Positions 27,699-35,902 of a DNA stretch of 64,000 nt are shown here, one piece after another (the stretch's first letter is position 1; the number at the start of each line of letters is the position of its first letter). The position numbers were made by a program, and so were the translations under genes. The DNA lies in assembly GCA_024233005.1 (NCBI GenBank), contig JACKQE010000016.1, positions 1 through 64,000 of the forward strand. The letters run 5' to 3'. Origin of the DNA: Akkermansiaceae bacterium. Its GTDB lineage: Bacteria > Verrucomicrobiota > Verrucomicrobiia > Verrucomicrobiales > DEV007. The notes beneath the pieces are model-generated. The model made no database searches, was not told the origin of the DNA, and saw only the letters and a list, made by a program, of their open reading frames with translations.

Positions 27699-28781
27699 AT
27701 GCAGAATCTCCCTTTCAAGGCGGCTCTCCGGAGCCGCCTTTTTTTGTTTGGAATCACCTTGCTCGAGGCCCTCCCGAATTTGATCGCCGGGGAAAAGCCT
27801 TCCCTCCTCACCTTTCAAGAGCCGCACATGGGGACACAGTTCACCGTGCGCATTTCCTGCCCATCAGAACAAACGGCGGCGGCGCAGGAGGCCGCAAAAG
27901 CCGCCTATCACGAAATCAAGCACCTGGATCAGATCTGCTCCGACTATATCTCTGACAGTGAATTGATCAAATTCCTCGAAACCCCGGTCGGCCAGCCCAC
28001 CGCCGTGTCGCAGCCATTGTTTGACCTTTTTGAGCGCTCCCGCCACTTCTCGGAACTTACAGATGGAGCTTTCGACATCACCATCGGCCCAATGATCCGA
28101 CAATGGCGCCTGACCCGCCAACATCACCGCCTTCCGACTCCGCAGCAAATCCAGGAAGCGCGGGCGAAAAGTGGATGGCGTTTGCTGGCATTGGACTCGT
28201 CAGCCCATACCGCCACACTGACCAAGGCCGGGATGCGGATCAGCCTGGGAGGCATTGCCAAAGGGTTCGCCGCAGACAAGGCATTATCGATCCTCCGAAC
28301 GCATGGATTTCCCCGATCTCTTGTGGCGGCGAGCGGGGATATCGCCGCCGGGGAAGCCCCGTGGGGAGAACTTGCTTGGCGAATTGGAATCCAATCGCTG
28401 GACGTCTTCCTCATTGGATCGGACGATGGGGCAAGACCGCTGACTGAAGTGATCAGCCTTCACAATGCGGCGGTATCCACATCTGGAGACACCCGACAAG
28501 CCATCGAAATCGACGGGATCCGTTATTCCCACATCATTGATCCGCAAAGCGGATTAGGATTGACCGAGCGGATCGGGGTCACGGTCCGGGGACCAGATGC
28601 CACGACCACCGATGCACTGGCCACAGCGATTTCGGTAATGGGCTTGGAGAAAGGACTCCGGTTTCTTGAATCCCGCCGAGAGCTTGAAGGCTTGATCATT
28701 TCTGCCAATGGCGCTAGCCACCCTTCCACAGGGTGGGAGGATGCGAAAAATCCGGTTGCCTCCCCCGGAGCAAAGCCTTAA
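27699..28781 (+). CDS. apbE: FAD:protein FMN transferase (ApbE)
   Basis: ApbE-family protein of 360 residues. In other bacteria it attaches FMN to threonine residues of periplasmic electron-transfer proteins such as Na+-NQR and Rnf subunits. After a signal-like N-terminus (residues 8-32), the conserved blocks are PHMGTQFTVRISC, LDQICSDYISDSELIKF, GAFDITIGPMIRQW, ISLGGIAKGFAADKA and VAASGDIAAGE. HIIDPQSG and the C-terminal TTDALATAISVMG follow. The start at 27699 is the first ATG, but a strong intrinsic terminator overlaps codons 7-16. An in-frame TTG at 27744 is the alternative. Upstream is the cytochrome c/FGE fusion gene; a link through extracytoplasmic redox proteins is plausible but not shown. 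No Rnf or Nqr genes are in the window. Confidence 0.93.
   Translation: MQNLPFKAALRSRLFLFGITLLEALPNLIAGEKPSLLTFQEPHMGTQFTVRISCPSEQTAAAQEAAKAAYHEIKHLDQICSDYISDSELIKFLETPVGQPTAVSQPLFDLFERSRHFSELTDGAFDITIGPMIRQWRLTRQHHRLPTPQQIQEARAKSGWRLLALDSSAHTATLTKAGMRISLGGIAKGFAADKALSILRTHGFPRSLVAASGDIAAGEAPWGELAWRIGIQSLDVFLIGSDDGARPLTEVISLHNAAVSTSGDTRQAIEIDGIRYSHIIDPQSGLGLTERIGVTVRGPDATTTDALATAISVMGLEKGLRFLESRRELEGLIISANGASHPSTGWEDAKNPVASPGAKP
27717..27745 (+). terminator. Strong intrinsic terminator inside the apbE signal-peptide codons
   Basis: GGCGGCTC (27719-27726) pairs perfectly with GAGCCGCC (27731-27738) around a TCCG loop, extended by two A-T pairs, and is followed by seven T (27739-27745). It is a textbook rho-independent terminator, placed 42 bp after the stop of the cytochrome c/FGE gene but 18 bp after the apbE ATG. 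It would terminate the upstream transcript. Confidence 0.85.
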
Positions 28782-28827
28782 AAACTGGTTTGCTTTCGAC
28801 ATCAACCCCCTTTCACATTTGTCATTT

Positions 28828-29988
28828 ATGAGCCAACGGAAAATTCGCATGGGCATGGTCGGCGGCGGCCGCGGCGCTTTTATCGGAGCGGTCCACCGCA
28901 TTGCCGCCTCCATTGATCAACAGATCGATCTGGTCTGCGGTGCGTTCAGCTCCACTCCGGAAAACTCCAAGGCCTCCGGACGCGATTTTTTCCTACCTCA
29001 CTCCCGTTGTTACGGCACCTTTCAGGAAATGATGGCCGCAGAAGCGACTCTGCCCGCGGAACAACGCATGGATTTTGTTTCCATTGTAACTCCCAATCAC
29101 GTTCACTTTCCTCCCGCCAAGCTGGCACTGGAAAGCGGTTTTCATGTCCTTAGCGACAAACCCGCCACCTTTGACATCGGCGAGGCCAAGGCCCTGCAAC
29201 AAATCATTGCCTCCACCGGTAAACTCTATGGCCTGACCCACAACTACACGGGCTACCCAATGGTGAAACAGGCTCGGGACCTGGTCAAAACCGGCGAAAT
29301 TGGTGAAATCAGGAAAGTCATTGTGGAGTATCCGCAGGGCTGGCTGGCCACCCGATTGGAGGCCGAAGGCGCCAAACAGGCTGAATGGAGAACGGACCCC
29401 AAACGTTCCGGGGCGGCAGGATGCATGGGGGATATCGGCACACATGCCGAAAATCTGGCCGAGTACATCACCGGACTGGAAATCAGCGAGCTTCTCGCCG
29501 ATCTGACCATTTTTGTGCCGGGTCGCCAGCTTGACGATGATGGCAATGTCCTGCTCCGCTTCACCAATGGAGCCAAAGGGGTGCTCCACGCGAGCCAGAT
29601 TTCCGTCGGCACCGAAAACAACCTCAATATCCGCATCTACGGCACCACCGGCGGCTTGGAATGGCACCAGATTGAGCCCAACACTTTGAAAGTTCATCGG
29701 GCCGGAAAACCGACCGAACTGTGGCGGACAGGCAATGGCTATGTTGGGGAGAATGCGGCCTACAACAGTCGCACTCCCTTTGGACATCCCGAAGGCTACC
29801 TTGAAGCGTTCGCCAACATTTATCGGAACTTCGCGAACCACATTCGGGCCGTTGAAGCGGGAGAAACGCCAGACGAGAAAGTCACGGATTATCCCAAAAT
29901 CGTAGATGGCATCCGTGGCATGGCCTTCATTGATGCCGTGGTAAAATCGAGCGCCGCAGGTTCTGTCTGGACCCGCTTGGAAGCCTGA
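28828..29988 (+). CDS. Gfo/Idh/MocA-family oxidoreductase (cytoplasmic)
   Basis: A NAD(P)-dependent sugar oxidoreductase-like protein of 386 residues. The Rossmann fold opens KIRMGMVGGGRGAFIGAVHR, and DFVSIVTPNHVHFPPAKLAL with the DKPAT segment (for the family's EKP) gives the core. A C-terminal catalytic and substrate domain follows, with GDIGTHAENLAEYITG in place of the usual GxxxDxGxHxxDL helix. There is no signal peptide, unlike the second Gfo/Idh protein at 54736-56037. Family members act on myo-inositol, glucose derivatives or other cyclic polyols; the substrate here cannot be read off. I chose the ATG at 28828. It stands alone, 46 bp after apbE on the same strand. Confidence 0.9.
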   Translation: MSQRKIRMGMVGGGRGAFIGAVHRIAASIDQQIDLVCGAFSSTPENSKASGRDFFLPHSRCYGTFQEMMAAEATLPAEQRMDFVSIVTPNHVHFPPAKLALESGFHVLSDKPATFDIGEAKALQQIIASTGKLYGLTHNYTGYPMVKQARDLVKTGEIGEIRKVIVEYPQGWLATRLEAEGAKQAEWRTDPKRSGAAGCMGDIGTHAENLAEYITGLEISELLADLTIFVPGRQLDDDGNVLLRFTNGAKGVLHASQISVGTENNLNIRIYGTTGGLEWHQIEPNTLKVHRAGKPTELWRTGNGYVGENAAYNSRTPFGHPEGYLEAFANIYRNFANHIRAVEAGETPDEKVTDYPKIVDGIRGMAFIDAVVKSSAAGSVWTRLEA

Positions 29989-30006
29989 CGCCCCTACTTT
30001 CCGCTT

Positions 30007-31173
30007 TTACTGCGGAGCCCGCAACGTGACGCTGTCGATGGAAACCCGACAGCGCACGAACGCCACGCTGGAGGAAGCTGGTTCCCGGATCAGAAAACTC
30101 GCCTCACTCCATTGCATGGGAGCGACCGTGGAATCAATACTCGATTCGAAAGGTTTGAGCGCATCATTCCACTGGGAAATCCGGGTCGAAAACAACTCGG
30201 GTCGCTCATCCGCGTTCTGTTGCGGGGGAGTTGGGCCGTATTCACCCTTGAGTCGGATTTTATTGATTACAAATCCATAGGGATTACCGATCAGAAGGGA
30301 CACCTTGGTCATTTCACCCAACTTTTCGACGCTTTTGACGTTGGCGAGGAGCGCGCCATAGTCCGTCTGGAGAATGGACGCCGAATTTGCCCGCAGATTG
30401 ATCGGGGAAATTTTGGATTCACCGGCCACATTGATGAGGTGGGCCCGGCGGATCTTCATGCCGGTGCGAATGAGGGACAACTTCTCCCGGGATTCGGCAT
30501 TGAGACGCAAGTCCAGCCGAGTCCAGGAACTCGGTGGCAAATCCTGCAGATAGGTCTGTTCAAAAGGGGTCAGAGTGCGCTGCCATTCATCAAGGCGTTT
30601 GCTGAAATCCTCATAAGCTTCCCCAGCCGCAAGCTTGGGAGCCGTGGTCCCAAAATCCCCTTTCAAGATGAATTCCTGAACCGTGATCCCCATGGGATTG
30701 CCAATACTGAGGTGTGCCACAAAGCCGCCCAACTGAAAATCGCGATCAAGTGAATCGAGCCGGATCAGGAGCACGCCATGTTCCGTCCGGATCGTGTAAT
30801 GCCCTTTGAAATCCGGCGACAAATAGGCCAACGATTCCTGATCCCGCTGCATCCGCACCAGCTCGGCGAGACCTTGTTCGATGCGCTGAAACCGATCCGA
30901 TTGGCCCTGGTTGGCATCACTGGCTTGCTTCAGCGCTTCGGTGGTTTTTTCTTCGACGCTATCGAGACGGGCCACCAAGTTGCGGCTGGAACCAACGGTT
31001 TCAGAAAGTTCCTGCTCGGTCTTGTCCTCCAGGACTTTGATTTGTCGTTCCAACTCCCCCACCCTGCGATCCATCAAAGCCCGTTCCAACTTTGCATTGT
31101 CACACCCGGCCGATGCCACCAGTAAGAGTCCCAGCACCAAACGGTTCAGCAAAATACTTCGGGGGGGAATCAT
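30007..31173 (-). CDS. Lipoprotein with coiled coil and duplicated domain (DUF3251-like)
   Basis: A protein of 388 residues. The lipobox LLLVASAGC ends the signal peptide, so it should be lipid-anchored. Residues about 35-110 form a coiled coil (ELERQIKVLEDKTEQEL, then ARLDSVEEKTTEALKQ). Two copies of one domain follow: the first from YLSPDFKGHYTIRTEHGVLL to FILKGDFG, the second from ILQTDYGALLANVKSVEKLG to IRLKGEYG. They share the core LxIGNPxGxxxxxxxLKGxxG. The repeated module is similar in plan to DUF3251 lipoproteins such as E. coli YajI; I give this with moderate confidence. The gene is convergent with the Gfo/Idh gene and divergent from the esterase gene. Its role is probably structural or scaffolding at the membrane. 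Confidence 0.75.
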   Translation of the reverse strand: MIPPRSILLNRLVLGLLLVASAGCDNAKLERALMDRRVGELERQIKVLEDKTEQELSETVGSSRNLVARLDSVEEKTTEALKQASDANQGQSDRFQRIEQGLAELVRMQRDQESLAYLSPDFKGHYTIRTEHGVLLIRLDSLDRDFQLGGFVAHLSIGNPMGITVQEFILKGDFGTTAPKLAAGEAYEDFSKRLDEWQRTLTPFEQTYLQDLPPSSWTRLDLRLNAESREKLSLIRTGMKIRRAHLINVAGESKISPINLRANSASILQTDYGALLANVKSVEKLGEMTKVSLLIGNPYGFVINKIRLKGEYGPTPPQQNADERPELFSTRISQWNDALKPFESSIDSTVAPMQWSEASFLIREPASSSVAFVRCRVSIDSVTLRAPQ

Positions 31174-31343
31174 GAATGTGGAATTCTAAAGGAAATGCAT
31201 CCCCCGCACAAGCCCCAATCCCCTGAGACATTCAGACCCGGGATTAATCGAGCTAGAGCGCACCCCCCTTCCGGCGCGATCACGACGCCGTCAGGATCCA
31301 TTGAAACTTGCACCGAGCCACCGACGGGGCTAGCAATGGCCTC

Positions 31344-32225
31344 ATGAAGTTTCGTCCCCTCAGCCTTTCACTTCTCTCCATGGTCATGACCGCCGTGCCT
31401 CTCCCAGGAGCCGAGATCATTCCGCTTTGGCCTGGCGCGGTTCCCGGCGAATCCAAGCCACTGGAAAACCCAGAATCCCTGGATGTTTCAGGAAAAGATG
31501 GCATAGCCCGCATGTCCAACGTTTCCTTGCCCGGCATGGAGTGGTATCCAGCGCCCAAGGAGACCAACACCGGCACCGCGATCATCGTATGTCCCGGCGG
31601 AGGCTACAACATTCTCGCCTACGAGCATGAGGGAAGCAAAGTCTGCGAATGGCTCAATTCCATCGGCGTCAACGCTGTGCTCCTGAAGTACCGAGTCCCT
31701 CGCCGCGCCAATTTGCCCAAACAGGCCGCACCTCTTCAGGATGCCCAGCGTGCCATTTGCCTGACCAGAAGCCGCGCTGCGCAGTGGGGCATCCATCCGA
31801 ATCGTCTTGGGATTCTGGGTTTCTCGGCTGGGGGCCACCTCGCAACCTGTGCCATGACCCATCAAGGCGAGCTCACTTATCCGAAAGTCGATGCTGCGGA
31901 TGATGCGATTTTCCGTCCCGATTTTGGTATCCTCGTCTACCCGGCCTATCTGCAGGATGACCAGAACAAAGATGCACTCTCCAATGAAATCACCGTGACG
32001 AAAGACACCCCTCCGGCATTCATCGTGGTGGCACACGACGATCGCACCTTTGTGGAGGGTAGCGCCTTGCTCTATTTGGCCTTGCGACGAAACAACGTTC
32101 CCGCCGAACTGCACGTGTTCTCCGAAGGCGGCCATGGGTTCGGCATGAAACCGACCACCAAAATGGTTTCAACCTGGACCAACAGGGCTGCCGATTGGCT
32201 GCAAGCTTCCGGACTGCTGAAATAA
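31344..32225 (+). CDS. Secreted alpha/beta hydrolase (esterase/lipase-like)
   Basis: A protein of 293 residues with a signal peptide (KFRPLSLSLLSMVMTAVPLPGA). The hydrolase fold shows CPGGGYNILAYEHEG as oxyanion region, GILGFSAGGHLA with the nucleophilic serine (GFSAGGH), IVVAHDDRTFVEGS with the acidic residue and EGGHGFG with the histidine. The layout matches the BD-FAE/acetyl-xylan-esterase-like hydrolases found in polysaccharide use loci of Bacteroidota and Verrucomicrobiota. The substrate is probably an acyl ester on a glycan, but this is inference from family. The YgiN-like gene begins 18 bp downstream on the same strand. I chose the ATG at 31344, which gives a normal signal peptide. Confidence 0.9.
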   Translation: MKFRPLSLSLLSMVMTAVPLPGAEIIPLWPGAVPGESKPLENPESLDVSGKDGIARMSNVSLPGMEWYPAPKETNTGTAIIVCPGGGYNILAYEHEGSKVCEWLNSIGVNAVLLKYRVPRRANLPKQAAPLQDAQRAICLTRSRAAQWGIHPNRLGILGFSAGGHLATCAMTHQGELTYPKVDAADDAIFRPDFGILVYPAYLQDDQNKDALSNEITVTKDTPPAFIVVAHDDRTFVEGSALLYLALRRNNVPAELHVFSEGGHGFGMKPTTKMVSTWTNRAADWLQASGLLK

Positions 32226-32243
32226 TGATTCCACCGCACCCCC

Positions 32244-32540
32244 ATGATTGCCATCACCGTCTTTTTGGAAGCCCATCCCGAACACGCCGACGCGCTGCTC
32301 GCTGAAATCGTTGAAAACGCAGGGCATTCGCGCAAAGAGCCCGGATGCCGGAAGTGGGAGTATTCCCGTCACTTGCAGGATCCTTTGAAGTTTTGCCTCT
32401 ACGAAGTCTACGACGACGTGGCCGCAATGGAATCCCATTTGGTCTCACCCCACGTCAAACGCTGGATGGAAGAGGCTCCTAAATATTTCGCGACCAAGAC
32501 GGCCGGAAGGTTCGACATCATCGGGCTGGATGCGCGCTGA
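32244..32540 (+). CDS. YgiN-like antibiotic biosynthesis monooxygenase (ABM) family protein
   Basis: A 98-residue ferredoxin-fold protein. It matches the ABM family: AITVFLEAHPEHADALLAEI, EPGCRKWEYSRHLQDPLKF, YEVYDDVAAMESHLVSPHVK and a short end. Family members are dimeric and act as quinol or polyketide monooxygenases, or in redox cycling of quinones (E. coli YgiN). It follows the esterase gene by 18 bp and is probably co-transcribed, though no functional link is evident. Downstream lies a 12-bp inverted repeat (32560-32626). Confidence 0.9.
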   Translation: MIAITVFLEAHPEHADALLAEIVENAGHSRKEPGCRKWEYSRHLQDPLKFCLYEVYDDVAAMESHLVSPHVKRWMEEAPKYFATKTAGRFDIIGLDAR

Positions 32541-32559
32541 GGACTTGTCTGCGAAAACA

Positions 32560-32626
32560 AACCAGCCAGTCTTCGGTCTCCAGCCCGTCCTCTTGGACAG
32601 TGCCTTCGACCTTCGACTGGCTGGTT
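32560..32626. repeat. Perfect 12-bp inverted repeat
   Basis: AACCAGCCAGTC (32560-32571) and GACTGGCTGGTT (32615-32626) are exact reverse complements, separated by 43 bases that contain a small GTCC(TCTT)GGAC hairpin. No T-tract follows, so it is not a standard intrinsic terminator. It lies between the stops of the convergent YgiN-like and htrA genes. Confidence 0.7.
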
Positions 32627-32693
32627 GCTCTCTAATCTCCTGATTTTCTGAACGCACCAACTCTCTCAGGAGGGGAAATGGGATCCTTCAGCG

Positions 32694-34217
32694 TCACTTG
32701 ATCCGAATGGCAAGGATGTCATGGCGCCCTTCCCGGTAAATTTGGAGGAGCAGGACGTCTCCTTGGAAGGCTTCTTTGATTTTCTTGACCTCGGCAACGG
32801 ATTTGACATCCTGCTGATCCACTTGGGTGATTAACAATCCCGTCTGCAACCCGGCCTCAGCAGCCTTGGAATTGGTATCCACGGATTCGACGACCACTCC
32901 TTGGATGCCTTCTTCCACACCAAGAGCCTCGCGCATTTGGGCATCGAGATCACGAATGCGGACGCCTTCGATGAACTCATTGCCTTTCTCTTGCTTTTGG
33001 CTCTTTTTGCCATCTCCCCGCTTTACTTCACCGGACTGGGCAAGCTGACTGTCCTGAAGATCGCCTAGGGTGACTTCCACTTTTTCAGATTTGCCGCGGC
33101 GGATCACCTCGAAAACCATTTTGGTTCCGGGTTTCGTGTTGCTGACATCAAGCCTGAGTTCCGCCATGCTGGTCGCCGGCTTGTTGTTGGCCGAAACCAC
33201 CAAATCACCGGCTTTCAGGCCTGCTTTTTCGGCAGGCGAGTCTGGACTGACTTCTGCGATGATCACACCGCTCTTCCCATCGAGTCCCAGGGCCGAAGCC
33301 ATGTCGCTATCGACATCCTTTAGAAAAACGCCCAAGAATCCCCGGTGAACCGTGCCACCTCCCTCCAGCAGTCGCTCGACAATACTCAACGCCATACCCG
33401 AGGGAATGGCAAATCCAATGCCGATGCTGCCTCCACCGACGCCAGATTGGATGGCGGTGTTAATACCAACCAAACGACCGGCGGCATCAATCAAAGCTCC
33501 TCCCGAGTTGCCCCGGTTGATCGGGGCGTCGGTTTGGATAAAGTTTTCATATCCACCGTCAGTGATGTTCAAATTCTTACGTCCCAAGGCACTCACGATG
33601 CCCTGGGTCACCGTTTGGTCGAGACCAAATGGACTGCCCACAGCAAGCACGACATCCCCAACACGAAGGGCGGAACTGTCTCCAATGACGATGGGCTTGA
33701 GATTCGGAGCATCGATCTTGATGATTGCCACATCGCTTTTGGGATCGGCCCCGATCAGTTTGGCTTTGTATTCCTTGCTGTCGCCGGGAAATTTCACCTG
33801 AATTTCGTCCATTTCGCCGACCACATGGTTGTTGGTGAGAATGTAGCCATCTTTCGAAATGATGACCCCTGAGCCAAGTCCTTGCTCCTTGTGGGGGGGC
33901 ATTTGGTAGCCCTCAGGAACTTCAAAAAAGCGGCGGAACATCGGATCCCGGAACATTTCGGGTGTTTTGACCTCCACTTGCTTAGAGGAAAACACTGTGA
34001 CCACAGCGGGCATAGCCTTATCAAGGGCATCCGCGTAGGTGGACACAACGCCCGGGGCGGCTTTGACAGGGCCATTTTCGATGGTAATCGACTTTTTGAG
34101 GTCTTCGAATTTCACATCCTGCCCCTTTAAAGCAAGGCAGGACATGGCCACGACAGCACTGAGGCTGAGAGCGGGCAAAGTGATTCGCAACTGCGAACGG
34201 GAGGTATTGAAGTGCAT
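32694..34217 (-). CDS. HtrA/DegP-family periplasmic serine protease
   Basis: A Do-like protease of 507 residues. The signal sequence is SQLRITLPALSLSAVVAMSC. The trypsin-like domain holds the triad His131 (ILTNNHVVG), Asp162 (PKSDVAIIKI) and Ser238 (NRGNSGGAL). The FFEVPEGYQMPPHKEQGLGS stretch and the preceding loop fit the LA-loop region. PDZ1 (about 275-370) begins HRGFLGVFLKDVDSDMASAL and has the GLKAGDLVVSANNKP pattern. PDZ2 (about 415-505) includes EAGLQTGLLITQVDQQDV. It degrades or refolds misfolded envelope proteins. I chose the ATG at 34217. It is divergent from the MoeB-like gene. A gene symbol is withheld because DegP, DegQ and DegS types cannot be separated here. Confidence 0.95.
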   Translation of the reverse strand: MHFNTSRSQLRITLPALSLSAVVAMSCLALKGQDVKFEDLKKSITIENGPVKAAPGVVSTYADALDKAMPAVVTVFSSKQVEVKTPEMFRDPMFRRFFEVPEGYQMPPHKEQGLGSGVIISKDGYILTNNHVVGEMDEIQVKFPGDSKEYKAKLIGADPKSDVAIIKIDAPNLKPIVIGDSSALRVGDVVLAVGSPFGLDQTVTQGIVSALGRKNLNITDGGYENFIQTDAPINRGNSGGALIDAAGRLVGINTAIQSGVGGGSIGIGFAIPSGMALSIVERLLEGGGTVHRGFLGVFLKDVDSDMASALGLDGKSGVIIAEVSPDSPAEKAGLKAGDLVVSANNKPATSMAELRLDVSNTKPGTKMVFEVIRRGKSEKVEVTLGDLQDSQLAQSGEVKRGDGKKSQKQEKGNEFIEGVRIRDLDAQMREALGVEEGIQGVVVESVDTNSKAAEAGLQTGLLITQVDQQDVKSVAEVKKIKEAFQGDVLLLQIYREGRHDILAIRIK

Positions 34218-34407
34218 GGTAGGGAGTTTCGGATCAGGTTGTCTTGGCAGTGATGTTTCCGCGGCCTCGCAGGCTTTGGATTTCATGTTCTATTGAATGA
34301 GCGTCACCCCGGGCCTGCTTTGTCGGATTTTTTCAGGAATTATCAAAGAAATCAGACATCGCCATTCCATAGGTGGAAAATTGTCGAATTCAGGGCACCA
34401 TGAACGC

Positions 34408-35571
34408 ATGGAATCCATCATTTCGGATGAGCGTCGGGAAACTCAGGAATTGAGTCCGGACGAGTTCCGGCGCTACGCTCGTCACATCACCATACCCGAA
34501 GTGGGCTTGGAAGGGCAAAAACGACTCAAAGCTGCCAGCATCCTCTGCATTGGCGCTGGAGGATTGGGATCTCCCATCGCCATGTATCTGGCCGCAGCGG
34601 GTGTGGGGAGAATCGGTCTGGTGGACTTCGACACCGTCGATTACACCAATCTGCAACGCCAAATTCTTCACGGCACCACTGATGTGGGGCGTTTGAAGTT
34701 AGACTCCGCATCGGAGACCCTGCAGCGGATCAATCCCGAAGTGGTGGTCGATCTGTACCCTGAAAGGTTTACCGCTCACAATGCCAAGGCCTTGGCCACG
34801 GGATATGACATCCTCATTGACGGAACCGACAATTTTCCAACCCGGTATCTCACCAACGATGTGGCTTTCCTGATGGGCAAACCCAACGTCTACGGCGCCA
34901 TTTTCCGGTTTGAGGGGCAGGTTTCGGTCTTCGCCCCCCATCTCGGCAGTCCTTGCTACCGCTGCCTGTTTCCCCAACCTCCCCTGCCCGGTCAGGTTCC
35001 CAGTTGTGCCGAAGGGGGGGTCCTGGGTGTTTTACCGGGGATTGTGGGCTGCCTCCAAGCGTCGGAAGCAATCAAGCTGTTGCTCGGGTTGGGTGATCCT
35101 CTTTTAGGTCGCTTGGTTCACTTTGATGCCTTGCGTTTCCGATTCAGAGAGATCAAACTCCGCCGTGACCCGGACTGCCCGCTTTGTGGCAAAACCCCCA
35201 CCATTCTGGAACCGACCGACCTCCCTGATACCTGCGAAGCCAATATGTCCCCTCTCCCGGAAATCTCCGTCCACGATTTGAATTCCTATTTTCAACAAGG
35301 CCGACCATTTGTTTTGTTGGATGTTCGGGAACCCAACGAACATGAACTCTGCCGTTTGCCGGGTGCCCGATTGATCCCCCTGGGTGAGCTCCCGAATCGT
35401 CTTCAGGAATTGGATCCTGCAGAGGAAATCATCATTCATTGCAAAGCGGGAGGCAGAAGTGCCCGGGCTCTTCAGCTTCTCCTCTCCCATGGCTTCGGAA
35501 ATGTCTGCCATGTTCAGGGTGGCATCAATGCTTGGTCCAAAGAAATTGATCCCTCCATACCTTTGTATTGA
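34408..35571 (+). CDS. MoeB/ThiF-type adenylyltransferase with C-terminal rhodanese domain
   Basis: An E1-like enzyme of 387 residues. It adenylates the C-terminal glycine of a ubiquitin-like sulfur carrier such as MoaD or ThiS. The nucleotide-binding start is ILCIGAGGLGSPIAMYLAAA, followed by GLVDFDTVDYTNLQRQ and DGTDNFPTRYL. The zinc ligands are CYRC and CPLC. SCAEGGVLGVLPGI is the active-site region. The C-terminal rhodanese domain (about 275-385) has VLLDVREPNEHEL and the active cysteine in IIHCKAGGRSARAL, so it can also supply sulfur, as in MOCS3. I chose the ATG at 34408. The stop abuts the next gene's ATG exactly (35569-35572). MoeB versus ThiF type cannot be settled without MoaD/ThiS nearby. 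Confidence 0.93.
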   Translation: MESIISDERRETQELSPDEFRRYARHITIPEVGLEGQKRLKAASILCIGAGGLGSPIAMYLAAAGVGRIGLVDFDTVDYTNLQRQILHGTTDVGRLKLDSASETLQRINPEVVVDLYPERFTAHNAKALATGYDILIDGTDNFPTRYLTNDVAFLMGKPNVYGAIFRFEGQVSVFAPHLGSPCYRCLFPQPPLPGQVPSCAEGGVLGVLPGIVGCLQASEAIKLLLGLGDPLLGRLVHFDALRFRFREIKLRRDPDCPLCGKTPTILEPTDLPDTCEANMSPLPEISVHDLNSYFQQGRPFVLLDVREPNEHELCRLPGARLIPLGELPNRLQELDPAEEIIIHCKAGGRSARALQLLLSHGFGNVCHVQGGINAWSKEIDPSIPLY

Positions 35572-35802
35572 ATGAACCTGCCTGAAAGCGTCCTGGCGCT
35601 TTTGATCTGCCCGGAAACGCGTTTCCCCTTGAGGATAGGGACGTTTGAAGAGTGCCAATCGCTGCAGAGACGGCATGCTGAGTCTTCAGACGTCTGGGAC
35701 GAAGCCTTGGTTTGCGATGAAGGCGGACGCGCCTACCCTGTCCGCGACGGCTTCCCGATCCTTCTCAGAGAAGCGTCCGTGAGCTTCGATTCACCGCCTT
35801 AA
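35572..35802 (+). CDS. Trm112-like small zinc-ribbon-type protein
   Basis: A 76-residue protein with the Trm112p-like pattern: LALLICPETRFPLRI at the start, LVCDEGGRAYPVRDGFPIL near the end. Members of this family bind and stabilise methyltransferases in eukaryotes and occur as small UPF0434/YcaR-like proteins in bacteria. Only two of the usual four zinc-binding cysteines remain (CPxT and VCDE), as in YcaR. The ATG follows the MoeB-like stop with no gap, so the genes are probably co-translated. Function unknown. Confidence 0.8.
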   Translation: MNLPESVLALLICPETRFPLRIGTFEECQSLQRRHAESSDVWDEALVCDEGGRAYPVRDGFPILLREASVSFDSPP

Positions 35803-35902
35803 GTGTCGTTTGACGAGATTCTCTTTCGCCCCTATTCTCGCCGCGGAAAGCGGGTCTGCGGGCCGGTGTCGAGTATTTGGCTGAGATTTCGAGAGGATTG
35901 CA

